DNA of 7,837 bases from Desulfatitalea sp. (GCA_013041835.1 JABDRH010000121.1:1-7837); one strand, 5' to 3'. Positions 1 to 5,905 are shown, numbered from the stretch's first letter. Notes: generated from the letters alone by a model not told the origin. Program-made: numbers and translations.

Positions 1-17
1 CAATGAGAAGCGGAAAC

Positions 18-464
18 ATGCCCAAGAGCCTTTTTCAAAACTGGCAGTTCGCCATCGAGGTCAACGGCTTCGATGTGGCCCTGTTCCATAAAGGGCAGGA
101 GCCCAAGACAGAATTCGAGGAGGTGGCCTTTGCGCCAGCAGGGTCCATGTTCGACCAGAAGGTGGCTGGCCGGGTCAAGTTCGACGACATCACTTTGGAA
201 AAGGGTGTTCTCCAGGACGGTTCCGATGCGGCCGCCAGAGAATGGATCAAAAAACAGGTCGATGTCAACGCTGGCACCGGCGGGCTTCCGGCCGACTACA
301 TGCGCGACATCGACATCGTGCGCTACGACCGCACCGGTAGCGAGACCCGGCGCTGGACGCTGCACGGCGCCTGGGTCAAGGTGCTCGAATACGACGAACT
401 GGAGGGTGGTAACACCGAAAACACAATCGAAAAAATGACCATCTGCTTTCAGTACTGGACCTGA
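18..464 (+). CDS. Tail tube protein, T4 gp19-like
   Basis: This 148-residue protein resembles the gp19/TIGR02241 family of phage tail tube proteins, which stack as hexameric rings to form the inner tube of a contractile tail. What is seen: an N-terminal stretch KSLFQNWQFAIEVNGFDVA, a central GRVKFDDITLEKGVLQDG segment that matches the family's 'f.ditLerGv' pattern, then EWIKKQVDV and a beta-rich C-terminus ending ICFQYWT. The length is normal for the family. I chose ATG 18 (MPKSLF...) over ATG 3, because homologous tube proteins usually begin a few residues before the F-x-V/E-V-N strand. The SD is weak (CGGAA at 11-15), so the start is uncertain, and the upstream context is outside the window. 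The gene that follows begins 20 bases after the stop. The sheath gene would be expected just upstream. The family call is strong; the role follows from the family. Confidence 0.87.
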   Translation: MPKSLFQNWQFAIEVNGFDVALFHKGQEPKTEFEEVAFAPAGSMFDQKVAGRVKFDDITLEKGVLQDGSDAAAREWIKKQVDVNAGTGGLPADYMRDIDIVRYDRTGSETRRWTLHGAWVKVLEYDELEGGNTENTIEKMTICFQYWT

Positions 465-484
465 AAACCAAAAAGGATAAACCC

Positions 485-1162
485 ATGCACACCTTTGAAC
501 TGCCCAGCGGCATCGAAATCGAGCTCAAAGAGATGACCGGGGCCGAAGAAGAACTGCTCACCAATCAGCGCCTTATCCGTAGCGGGGATGCCATCAACCA
601 GGTGCTACGTAATTGCCTCATTCGCATCGGCGAGAAGACCGAGCCGACCGTCAGCGACGTGCTGGAGCTGCTCTCCGGAGACCGGCTCTTTACCCTGGTG
701 CGGCTGCGCCAGATCTCCCTGGGGGACGATGTGGAGTTGGAGCTGTCTTGTCCGAACAGCGCCTGCCGAATGACAAATTACCTGACCGTCAATCTGGAAG
801 AGCTCGAGGTGACGCCTTATACCGACCAGCGTGAGTTTGATTTCAAACTGCCTGGATCTAAAAAGACTGTGCGTTTCGGTTATCTGGACGGCCACAAGGA
901 AAAGCGCCTGGCCGGCCTTCGAGAGCCCAATATTACTTCGGCCTTGCTGATCCGTATTCTCGACATTGACGGCAAGCCGCCTTCCAAGAAGATCCTGGCC
1001 GAGATGTCCATGCGCGACCGCGGCGAGTTACGTAAGGAGATGGCACGGGTGGACGCAGGCATCGATACTTCGGTTGAATCGGAATGCGACGGCTGTGGCA
1101 CGCGGGTCCGCACTCGCCTGGAGGCCGAACCCGCTTTTTTATTCCCAACAGTTCGCTTGTAA
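485..1162 (+). CDS. T4 baseplate gp26-like protein; probable tail assembly chaperone, 0-frame product
   Basis: This 225-residue protein resembles the T4 baseplate protein family (PF12322 type), which sits between tube and tape measure genes in many contractile phages. That is the position of the tail assembly chaperone (lambda gpG, P2 gpE). What is seen: an N-terminal FELPSGIEIELKEMTGAEEE, a mostly helical middle, and two cysteine pairs, C89-x4-C94 (CPNSAC) and C201-x2-C204 (CDGC), which could bind one zinc ion. The end is hydrophobic (PAFLFP), as is usual in this family. ATG 485 has the SD AAGGA at 473-477, seven bases away. The final codons include the slippery heptamer T TTT TTA (1135-1141), so this is probably the short product of a two-product gene (see the entry at 1141-1314). 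The chaperone role is inferred from position and the frameshift; a structural baseplate role is the alternative. Confidence 0.82.
   Translation: MHTFELPSGIEIELKEMTGAEEELLTNQRLIRSGDAINQVLRNCLIRIGEKTEPTVSDVLELLSGDRLFTLVRLRQISLGDDVELELSCPNSACRMTNYLTVNLEELEVTPYTDQREFDFKLPGSKKTVRFGYLDGHKEKRLAGLREPNITSALLIRILDIDGKPPSKKILAEMSMRDRGELRKEMARVDAGIDTSVESECDGCGTRVRTRLEAEPAFLFPTVRL
1135..1141 (+). promoter_or_regulatory. Predicted -1 ribosomal frameshift site (T TTT TTA)
   Basis: The heptamer fits the X XXY YYZ rule exactly in the reading frame of the 485-1162 gene: the codons are GCT TTT TTA and slip to TTT TTT. It is the same heptamer used in HIV-1 gag-pol. It lies seven codons before the 0-frame stop. 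The -1 frame is open from here to 1314 and holds a protein segment of the kind expected for a chaperone extension. The heptamer and frames are directly visible; use of the site is inferred. Confidence 0.75.
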
Positions 1163-1314
1163 GCGACGCCTTTTTCCTCGCTTACGGCGGACTGCACTGG
1201 AGTTTTTCAGAAACACGGTCGCTGCCGCTGAAGGTCCGGCGCCAGTTCGTCGAGGCCCTTTCGCGGCAGCTCGAGTTTGAAATGCGGAATGCGGAACGCG
1301 GAATGCGGAAATGA
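1141..1314 (+). CDS. -1 frame extension of the tail assembly chaperone (P2 E'/GpE- or DUF6760-like)
   Basis: This segment is read after a -1 shift at 1135-1141 and adds 57 residues to residue 219 of the upstream protein, for a 276-residue fusion (485-1141 joined to 1141-1314). What is seen: DAFFLAYGGLHWSFSETRSL followed by PLKVRRQFVEALSRQLEFE. This is a short two-helix pattern with a central H-W, then 'LPL..RR.FVE', like P2 GpE/E', DUF6760 and T4-type segments fused behind gp26-like proteins. No convincing independent start precedes it. ATG 1084 lies in frame but deep inside the upstream gene and lacks a clear SD. The last residues (MRNAERGMRK) are encoded by the GGAATGCGG repeat, so the natural C-terminus may have been replaced. 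In known systems the long form binds tape measure and tube subunits and is absent from virions. It could alternatively be a separately started small gene. Confidence 0.72.
   Translation: MPNSSLVSDAFFLAYGGLHWSFSETRSLPLKVRRQFVEALSRQLEFEMRNAERGMRK
1159..1185 (+). promoter_or_regulatory. Hairpin downstream of the slippery site
   Basis: GTAAGCGA (1159-1166) pairs perfectly with TCGCTTAC (1178-1185), an 8-bp stem with an 11-base loop. It starts 17 bases after the slippery heptamer. A competing smaller hairpin, TCGCTT (1153-1158) with AAGCGA (1161-1166), starts 11 bases after it and shares the 1161-1166 strand. The 0-frame stop codon TAA (1160-1162) lies inside both. There is no U-run after it, so it is not a terminator. 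A role in stimulating the frameshift is inferred. Confidence 0.5.
1281..1310 (+). repeat. GGAATGCGG-type repeat, left arm of an inverted pair
   Basis: These are imperfect iterations of AATGCGG/GAACGCGG. The 22 bases at 1288-1309 are the exact reverse complement of 1716-1737. A third, direct-orientation relative lies at 7109-7140. The repeat is translated as MRNAERGMRK at the end of the frameshift extension. It is immediately preceded by TTTGA (1276-1280), which also occurs at the outer edge of the right arm (1736-1740). Confidence 0.9.
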
Positions 1315-1325
1315 TGGACAAGAAT

Positions 1326-1679
1326 TTACTTGTTGGAACGAGCAGTCTTGATGGAAGAAACAGTGATGGCGAGGAGTTGATTGGCTTCGTCCATCAACTC
1401 TTTCAGCCGGTCTGCTTTCATGATCTCCGCTTCGATAAGCAGTTCCATCCAGTACAGGCATTCGTCGCACTCTTCTTCCACGATGCCCATTTTGGCGATG
1501 AAATCAGCAGGGGATTTACCTCGGGAAGCCGCGCGATAGTTGGCGCCGACAGAGGTCCCGCAGCGGACAAGTTGTCTGGCGATAACTTCAGCTGTTCGTC
1601 CTGTAGGAAGCGCCTCACAAAGCCGGATAACTCGCAAGGCAAATTGTCGAGTCCGTTTCTTCAGGTCTTTTTCGCTCAT
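1326..1679 (-). CDS. Four-helix-bundle protein, S23/IVS-encoded type (TIGR02436-like)
   Basis: This 117-residue, almost wholly helical protein is of the kind first described from intervening sequences of 23S rRNA genes (S23 family). The family also includes the Avd accessory protein of diversity-generating retroelements. What is seen: KKRTRQFALRVIRLCEALP at residues 7-25, the family signature RCGTSVGANYRAASRGKS at 39-56 followed by DFIAKM, then ECDECLYWMELLIEAE at 70-85 and a final helix ending SNK. The length is typical. I chose ATG 1679 (MSEKDLKK). The in-frame ATG at 1691 adds MRIF and has AGGA further upstream, so it is a fair alternative. The frame stays open further upstream through the inverted repeat. 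It points against all neighbours and lies between the chaperone and tape measure genes, where it has no known tail role. The molecular function of the family outside DGRs is unknown; these proteins are basic pentamers that can bind nucleic acid. The family call is firm; expression is unknown. Confidence 0.86.
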   Translation of the reverse strand: MSEKDLKKRTRQFALRVIRLCEALPTGRTAEVIARQLVRCGTSVGANYRAASRGKSPADFIAKMGIVEEECDECLYWMELLIEAEIMKADRLKELMDEANQLLAITVSSIKTARSNK

Positions 1680-1710
1680 GAAGATTCTCATACACCGGTT
1701 TTTCCTGTTC

Positions 1711-1738
1711 CGCAATCCGCATTCCGCGTTCCGCATTT
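1711..1738 (-). repeat. GGAATGCGG-type repeat, right arm of an inverted pair
   Basis: Read on the minus strand, this begins AAATGCGGAACGCGGAATGC and continues to a diverged GGATTGCGGAA. The bases 1716-1737 match 1288-1309 in inverted orientation without mismatch. On the minus strand the frame shared with the four-helix-bundle gene reads MRNAECGLRN, the same peptide pattern as the other two copies. The arm ends two bases before the SD of the tape measure gene. Confidence 0.9.
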
Positions 1739-1739
1739 G

Positions 1740-1745
1740 AAGGAG
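1740..1745 (+). promoter_or_regulatory. Ribosome binding site deciding the tape measure start
   Basis: AAGGAG at 1740-1745 is a strong SD. GTG at 1745 overlaps its last base and cannot use it. GTG at 1754 lies eight bases downstream, an ideal spacing, so 1754 is taken as the start. The site directly follows the right inverted-repeat arm, so a long-range RNA stem between the arms would end right beside it. Confidence 0.75.
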
Positions 1746-1753
1746 TGAACGAA

Positions 1754-4700
1754 GTGAACGACCTGGGTCTTGGCATAGTGGTTTCGATGAAGGATGCGTT
1801 TTCGCAAAACGCCCAGCGCATCCGCGGCTCCATGATGGACCTGGACTCAACCGTGGCGGCGGCCAGCGAACGCATGACCCGCAATCTGGATCGCATCCAG
1901 CATGGCACCATGATGATCGGGGCGGGGCTTGCCCTTGTGGCCGCGCCGGTCGCCCTGGTGGCCTCTACCGCTGCAACCCAGAAGGCTCTGGGAGAGCTGG
2001 CATCCCTTGGTGTGCAGGACCTGCGCGCCATCGAGGACGCGGCAGAATCCTTCACCAACCAGTGGTCAGGGGCCAACAAATCGGCCTTTGTTTCCGCGAC
2101 CTATGACGTCAAATCAGCCTTGTCCAGCCTAAGTGACGAGGCGGTCGGCGTTTTCACTTCCATGGCGGCCCTGACCGCCAAGGCCACAAAGGCCTCCACC
2201 CAGGAGATGGTGGGCAGCTTCACCACGGCTTACGGAATCTTCAAACCCATCATGGCTGACATGACCGACATGGAGTGGGCCACGGCTTTTTCGGGCGCTT
2301 TGGCCCAGACCGTGGCCTCTTTCAAAACAACCGGTACCCAGATGGCCGACGCCATCAAGAACATCGGCGCCGTGGCAGCCGCGGCCAACATCCCGCTGCA
2401 GGAGCAACTCGCCGTGCTGGGGCAACTGCAGACCACCATGCCCGGCTCCGAGGCGGGCACGCTTTATAAGGCCTTCATCATGAAGGCAGCCGAGGCCGGC
2501 GACGAACTCGGACTTTCCTTTACCGACACCAGCGGCCGGCTCAAGGGCGTGATTCCCATCCTTCAGGAGATCAAACGTGAGTTTCCGGATCTTTCCCAGG
2601 CGGCCGCACAGGTCAAATTGAAAAAAGCCTTCGGTTCGGACGAGGCGGTCAAGTTCCTGCTGCAGATGTCGGCCGGCATGCAGGGTCTGGAAGGCAACAT
2701 CCAGTCGGTCGAACACGCCATGAGAAGCGGCACGGTGGTTACCGAAAAGATGGCCGGCGCCATGAACCAGGACATCGGGACGCGTTTTGTGCTGCTGCGC
2801 CAACAGATCGCCAACCTGAGTGAGATCCTCGGACGGACCCTGCTGCCGGTGGTGACACCCGTCATAAACGGAATTTCGCGGGTCATTCTCTTTCTGCAGC
2901 GTCTGAGCAATTCCATGCCCGGTGTGAACCGAGTCGAACTGACTCTGTCCTTGGCCCTGGGGGCGATCCTGGTCGCGGCCGGATCGGTGACAGCCGCTCT
3001 TGGATTGGTGGGGGTGGGCTTGCCCGCAGTACAGGCGGGAATCGTGGCCGTCGGTGCCGCATTGAGCGGTGTCGGTGCGGCGATCGCCACCTGGTTTTTA
3101 CCGGTGACGGCAATAATCGCCGGCGTGATCCTGGCAGTCTACCTACTCAAACGTGCCTGGGAGACCAATTTCGGTGGCATCCGGGATACGGTGATCGGCG
3201 CTTGGAACAAGATCCAACTGGTCTTTGAGGGCATCAGAGCGTTGATCGGTTCGCTGTCCGGCGGCGTGGGGCAGATGTCAGCGGAATTGGCGAATAAGCT
3301 TAAGGCAGCTGGGTTGCTCGGGTTTGTGGTCGCCGTGTTCAAAGTTTACTACCGCGTACGCGAGGCCCTGGCCGGGCTCTGGGGAGCTTTTTCACATGCC
3401 TTCGAGCGCATCCATGCCATTCTCGGTCCTGCCGTCGGCGCGTTGATGAGCGCCTTCGGGACATTGGCCCGGGCCGTCTTTTCCGTAATGGAGATCTTCG
3501 ACATCGCTGCCGGGTCGGCGGAGGGCTCGACCTGGCGAAGGCTTGGCACCGTTATCGGTACGGTGGCCGGTGTACTTCTTCAGGTCCTGGCTTTTGCGCT
3601 AAAAATCGTGGCCTGGAACCTTACAATCGTCTATCGAACCCTTGCGGTCGTTGTGCGTGCCTTCGTTTGGACTGGAAAGGTCATCGTTGGCAGCCTCGTC
3701 TACGCCACCAAGTTCATCTACAAGTTTTTGCTGCCGGTCCGGCTCATTGCAGCCGCTTTTATCGCAGCCGGCAAGATCATCTATGCCGTCTGGCAGGTGC
3801 TGACCGGAGACATTTCCCTGCTGGAGGGGCTCAAAGCCATTGGCGGGGCGGTCTTCGATTTCTTGGCGACCCCGTTTCGTTGGGCGCGGGATGTAGTGGA
3901 GGGCGTGTGGAATTTCATCTCCGGCATTTTTACTTCCATCGGCCGCTTGGCAACTGATGCCGCAGCTATGATTGCAAATGCCTTTTTTAACCTGCCCATC
4001 ATCAGCACCCTGCGTGAACTCTTTAACACAATCCGCGGCTTTTTTGCTGGAGACACCACCTTCTTCGAAGCGGGTAAGAAGCTGCTGATCACCCTGGGCG
4101 AAGGCATCTGGTCGGCCGTGACCTATCCCTTCACTATGTTGAGAAATGCCCTTTCAAAGCTTCGCGGCCTTCTGCCGTTTTCGGACGCCAAGGAAGGTCC
4201 ATTGTCCAATCTGACCGCCTCGGGTGCGGCGCTTCTAAGGACCTTGGCCGAAGGGATAAGTCAGGCGAAATCGCTACCGGCCGAACGGGTCTCGGAAAGC
4301 CTTCTGAACTTGATCCCCCGCCTGGACGGTCGCCTGCTGCCCAAGGCCCTGAGCGCCATGCTGATGCTGCAGCCGGTCATGGCGCAAGCACTGCCGTCGC
4401 AGTTGCCCATGCCGGGCATCATTCAATCCGTCACATCGGCGATCGAACCGGTAAATAGAATCGGCATCATGGAGCCGGGGATGTCGAATGTGGAAAAAAT
4501 CCCAACTCCGTATTCGCAAATCCCTTCCGAGCAACTGGCCATGGCCGGCAGGAACAGCCCGGCCTCGGCTTCAACCGGTGCGGCTGACTCCGGCCAGGAC
4601 CTCCGTAGTCTGCTGGCCTCCGTGCTGTCCCGCCTCGATGCCTTGGCTGACCGTCCCATCGAGCTGAATGTGATTACCACCATCGACGGTCGCAAAGTGG

Positions 4701-4759
4701 CTGAGGCCGTTTACAAGGATCTGCGGGAGAAAAAGATCAGAAACTACGAAACGCTGTGA
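1754..4759 (+). CDS. Phage tail tape measure protein, TP901 type
   Basis: This 1001-residue protein is the length ruler of the tail. Known tape measure proteins scale at roughly 0.15 nm of tail per residue, so a tail of about 150 nm is a reasonable inference. What is seen: a short basic/amphipathic N-terminus, a hydrophobic helix near residues 52-72, then a TP901-core-like region to about residue 390 (ALGELASLGVQDLRAIEDAA, STQEMVGSFTTAYGIF, AVLGQLQTTMPGSEAGTLYK, AFGSDEAVKFLLQMS). Strongly hydrophobic glycine/alanine-rich segments follow at about 395-465, with more long hydrophobic helices at about 600-665. Such segments are thought to help genome passage through the inner membrane. The C-terminus ends in a Pro/Ser-rich linker and a 'TTIDGRKVAEAVYKDLREKK' motif typical of these proteins. 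The start is set by the SD at 1740-1745. It follows the chaperone gene, as expected, but is separated from it by the inserted four-helix-bundle gene. Confidence 0.93.
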   Translation: MNDLGLGIVVSMKDAFSQNAQRIRGSMMDLDSTVAAASERMTRNLDRIQHGTMMIGAGLALVAAPVALVASTAATQKALGELASLGVQDLRAIEDAAESFTNQWSGANKSAFVSATYDVKSALSSLSDEAVGVFTSMAALTAKATKASTQEMVGSFTTAYGIFKPIMADMTDMEWATAFSGALAQTVASFKTTGTQMADAIKNIGAVAAAANIPLQEQLAVLGQLQTTMPGSEAGTLYKAFIMKAAEAGDELGLSFTDTSGRLKGVIPILQEIKREFPDLSQAAAQVKLKKAFGSDEAVKFLLQMSAGMQGLEGNIQSVEHAMRSGTVVTEKMAGAMNQDIGTRFVLLRQQIANLSEILGRTLLPVVTPVINGISRVILFLQRLSNSMPGVNRVELTLSLALGAILVAAGSVTAALGLVGVGLPAVQAGIVAVGAALSGVGAAIATWFLPVTAIIAGVILAVYLLKRAWETNFGGIRDTVIGAWNKIQLVFEGIRALIGSLSGGVGQMSAELANKLKAAGLLGFVVAVFKVYYRVREALAGLWGAFSHAFERIHAILGPAVGALMSAFGTLARAVFSVMEIFDIAAGSAEGSTWRRLGTVIGTVAGVLLQVLAFALKIVAWNLTIVYRTLAVVVRAFVWTGKVIVGSLVYATKFIYKFLLPVRLIAAAFIAAGKIIYAVWQVLTGDISLLEGLKAIGGAVFDFLATPFRWARDVVEGVWNFISGIFTSIGRLATDAAAMIANAFFNLPIISTLRELFNTIRGFFAGDTTFFEAGKKLLITLGEGIWSAVTYPFTMLRNALSKLRGLLPFSDAKEGPLSNLTASGAALLRTLAEGISQAKSLPAERVSESLLNLIPRLDGRLLPKALSAMLMLQPVMAQALPSQLPMPGIIQSVTSAIEPVNRIGIMEPGMSNVEKIPTPYSQIPSEQLAMAGRNSPASASTGAADSGQDLRSLLASVLSRLDALADRPIELNVITTIDGRKVAEAVYKDLREKKIRNYETL

Positions 4760-4767
4760 GGAAACAG

Positions 4768-5079
4768 ATGAAGAAAATCTTTGTATGCAGCCCCTTTGCC
4801 GGAGAGATCGACAGAAACGTGCGCATCGCCAAAAAGCTGTGTCGAATGGTCATGGAGGCGGGTAACGCACCCTTTGCCCCGCACCTTTTATATCCCCGAT
4901 TCACGGACGATAGCGATCCCTCGCAACGCGCAGCCGGCATCGCCTGTGGCCTGGCCTTCATGGAAAACTGCGACGAGGTGTGGGCCTTTACCGGCAACGG
5001 CATTTCAAGCGGCATGCGCCGGGAGATCGAACATGCCCGGCACCTGGGAAAACCCGTTGTCGGGATCGCCGAGGTGTAG
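4768..5079 (+). CDS. DUF4406/DUF7768-like protein, nucleoside deoxyribosyltransferase-like fold
   Basis: This 103-residue single-domain protein has a Rossmann-like pattern seen in DUF4406/DUF7768 proteins, distant relatives of nucleoside 2-deoxyribosyltransferases. What is seen: a first strand KKIFVCSPFAG (residues 2-12), a helix with NVRIAKKLCRMVMEAG, a strand APFAPHLLYPRF (34-45), CDEVWAFTG (68-76), then ISSGMRREIEHARHLGKPVV (79-98), where the glutamate in the REIEHA helix is in the place of the catalytic or ligand glutamate of deoxyribosyltransferases. ATG 4768 has GAGG at 4758-4761 six bases upstream, overlapping the tape measure stop. GTG 4756 is possible but less likely. It is not a known tail component. 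It may be a morons-type passenger or a nucleotide-modifying enzyme translated with the tail genes. Fold assignment is good; substrate and reaction are unknown. Confidence 0.8.
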   Translation: MKKIFVCSPFAGEIDRNVRIAKKLCRMVMEAGNAPFAPHLLYPRFTDDSDPSQRAAGIACGLAFMENCDEVWAFTGNGISSGMRREIEHARHLGKPVVGIAEV

Positions 5080-5080
5080 A

Positions 5081-5551
5081 GTGGCCTGGGACAAGCAACC
5101 CATCAAGGGATACCTGGTGGACTCCGACACCGGCGAGCGCCTGGAATTTCAGTACAACCCCAACAGCATCGGCGACGAAAAATCCACCGATTATGCCGCC
5201 ATCAAGATCCCCGGCATGAGCCATCCGCGCTATCAGTACGTGGCCGGCGAGCCGCGCAAAATCACCTTCAAGGTCGAGCTGTTCAAGGGGCCAGTAAAGG
5301 AAAAGGTCGATTGGCTGCGCTCGCTGCAATATCCCGAGCACGCCGGGACCATGCTTAAAAACGCGCCCCACCGGGTGCTTTTGATCTTCGGCGACCTTTA
5401 TCCCGGACTGACCTGCATCGTCCGGCAGGTCAAGGCCCGCTTTTTCGGTCTTTTCGACCGCGAAAACCTGCTGCCCCAGCGGGCCGAAGTGAACATCGTG
5501 CTGGAAGAATATGTCGATCAATCTGTCAACTGGTCGCAGGTGCGCTCATGA
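5081..5551 (+). CDS. CIS tube / gp53-type tail protein (baseplate-proximal adaptor)
   Basis: This 156-residue protein matches the pattern of the contractile-injection-system tube domain that is fused to LysM in Afp7 and T4 gp53-type proteins. The role of that domain is to join the tail tube to the central hub and baseplate. What is seen: an opening IKGYLVDSDTGERLEFQYNP, with the family's hallmark F-Q-Y-N-P-N-S-I at residues 23-30, then ITFKVELFKG, KVDWLRSLQYPEH, a hydrophobic HRVLLIFGDLYPGLTCIV, and a C-terminal AEVNIVLEEYVD strand. GTG 5081 is chosen because GAGG (5071-5074) lies six bases upstream; the longer open frame upstream overlaps the preceding gene and is not credible. It starts one base after the previous stop, and its stop overlaps the next start, so translation is probably coupled. 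The domain call is good. Confidence 0.83.
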   Translation: MAWDKQPIKGYLVDSDTGERLEFQYNPNSIGDEKSTDYAAIKIPGMSHPRYQYVAGEPRKITFKVELFKGPVKEKVDWLRSLQYPEHAGTMLKNAPHRVLLIFGDLYPGLTCIVRQVKARFFGLFDRENLLPQRAEVNIVLEEYVDQSVNWSQVRS

Positions 5552-5838
5552 TCAGCCGCAACTCACGCTACGTTGGCTGCATCCTTTACCGTGATGCGTC
5601 CGGGGAATATTTTGGCCGACGGGAGCGCATAGACACCACGCCCAGGTACGACGACCGTCTGCATACCGTGATAGCGGGCGACCGCGTCGATCTCATCGCC
5701 TACCGCTACCTGGGTGATGCCAAACTCTGGTGGATCATCTGCGATTACAACGACATCTTTTTCCCGTTGGAACTTGTTCCCGGTACCGAGCTTCGCATTC
5801 CTTCCATGGAAAACGTCGAGATGAACATCCTCTCCTGA
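5548..5838 (+). CDS. LysM-like baseplate/tail protein (gpX / gp53 C-terminal type)
   Basis: This 96-residue protein has a LysM-like domain at about residues 35-86: DRLHTVIAGDRVDLIAYRYL, then GDAKLWWIICDYNDI, then PLELVPGTELRIPS. This is the classic 'y.v..GD.l..IA...yGd...W..I...N' layout of tail protein X and of gp53/Afp7 LysM regions. In phage tails such domains bind the tail hub and, possibly, peptidoglycan. ATG 5548 overlaps the previous stop in an ATGA arrangement, with AGG about ten bases upstream. Together with the preceding gene it makes up the two halves of an Afp7-like protein encoded as separate chains. The family call is good; whether it binds peptidoglycan is not decided by the sequence. 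Confidence 0.85.
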   Translation: MISRNSRYVGCILYRDASGEYFGRRERIDTTPRYDDRLHTVIAGDRVDLIAYRYLGDAKLWWIICDYNDIFFPLELVPGTELRIPSMENVEMNILS

Positions 5839-5859
5839 AAGCCTTCCGACACTTGTATG

Positions 5860-5903
5860 CGCCTTCCGGTAAGTAAGCAGGCAACTGCAAACCGGAAGAG
5901 GCG
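5860..5903 (+). promoter_or_regulatory. SD-sequestering hairpin with GCAA tetraloop before gpD
   Basis: CGCCTTCCGGT (5860-5870) pairs with ACCGGAA-GA-GGCG (5891-5903), giving 11 base pairs with a two-base bulge (5898-5899). Inside lies a second stem, GCAG (5877-5880) with CTGC (5885-5888), closed by the GNRA tetraloop GCAA. The downstream strand contains the GAAGAGG SD of the gene starting at 5906, so folding would hide it. It occupies most of the longest gap between adjacent phage genes apart from the inserted cassette region. There is no U-run, so it is not a terminator. The pairing is visible; regulation is inferred. Confidence 0.6.
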
Positions 5904-5905
5904 TC

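Larger units (their letters stand above)
1276..1740. mobile_element. Candidate inserted cassette: four-helix-bundle gene between inverted repeats
   Basis: Three things suggest an insertion into the tail operon. The only gene on the opposite strand sits here; it is bounded by perfect 22-bp inverted arms (1288-1309 and 1716-1737); and the 5-base word TTTGA flanks both sides (1276-1280 and 1736-1740). No transposase is present, so any movement would need a host or unlinked enzyme. A caution: removing the segment down to one TTTGA leaves the extension frame open into the tape measure frame. A simple clean insertion with target duplication is therefore not proven, and the 5-base match could be chance. 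Confidence 0.42.

Noticed and set aside
1159..1185. Rho-independent terminator after the chaperone gene
   Set aside because: The T-run lies inside the loop, not after the stem, and the sequence following the stem is GC-rich coding sequence of the -1 frame.
1276..1740. Diversity-generating retroelement (Avd-like gene beside a phage tail operon)
   Set aside because: No reverse transcriptase, template repeat/variable repeat pair or C-type lectin target is visible in the window; the four-helix protein fits the general S23/IVS group as well as Avd.
1311..1748. 145-residue + strand open frame across the four-helix-bundle gene
   Set aside because: It is the antisense shadow of a clearly recognisable family protein, has no SD or family resemblance, and its ends are repeat-coded.
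1692..1850. N-terminal extension of the minus-strand four-helix-bundle frame up to 1850
   Set aside because: It runs through the inverted repeat and into the start of the tape measure gene; family members begin near MSEKDLKK, so the extension is chance open frame.
2129..2803. 224-residue minus-strand open frame inside the tape measure gene
   Set aside because: His/Gly-rich composition typical of the reverse frame of a GC-rich gene, and the + strand is a coherent TP901-type protein.
4781..5080. Upstream extension of the CIS-tube open frame to 4781
   Set aside because: It overlaps the whole DUF4406-like gene in another frame; GTG 5081 with GAGG six bases upstream fits the family N-terminus.
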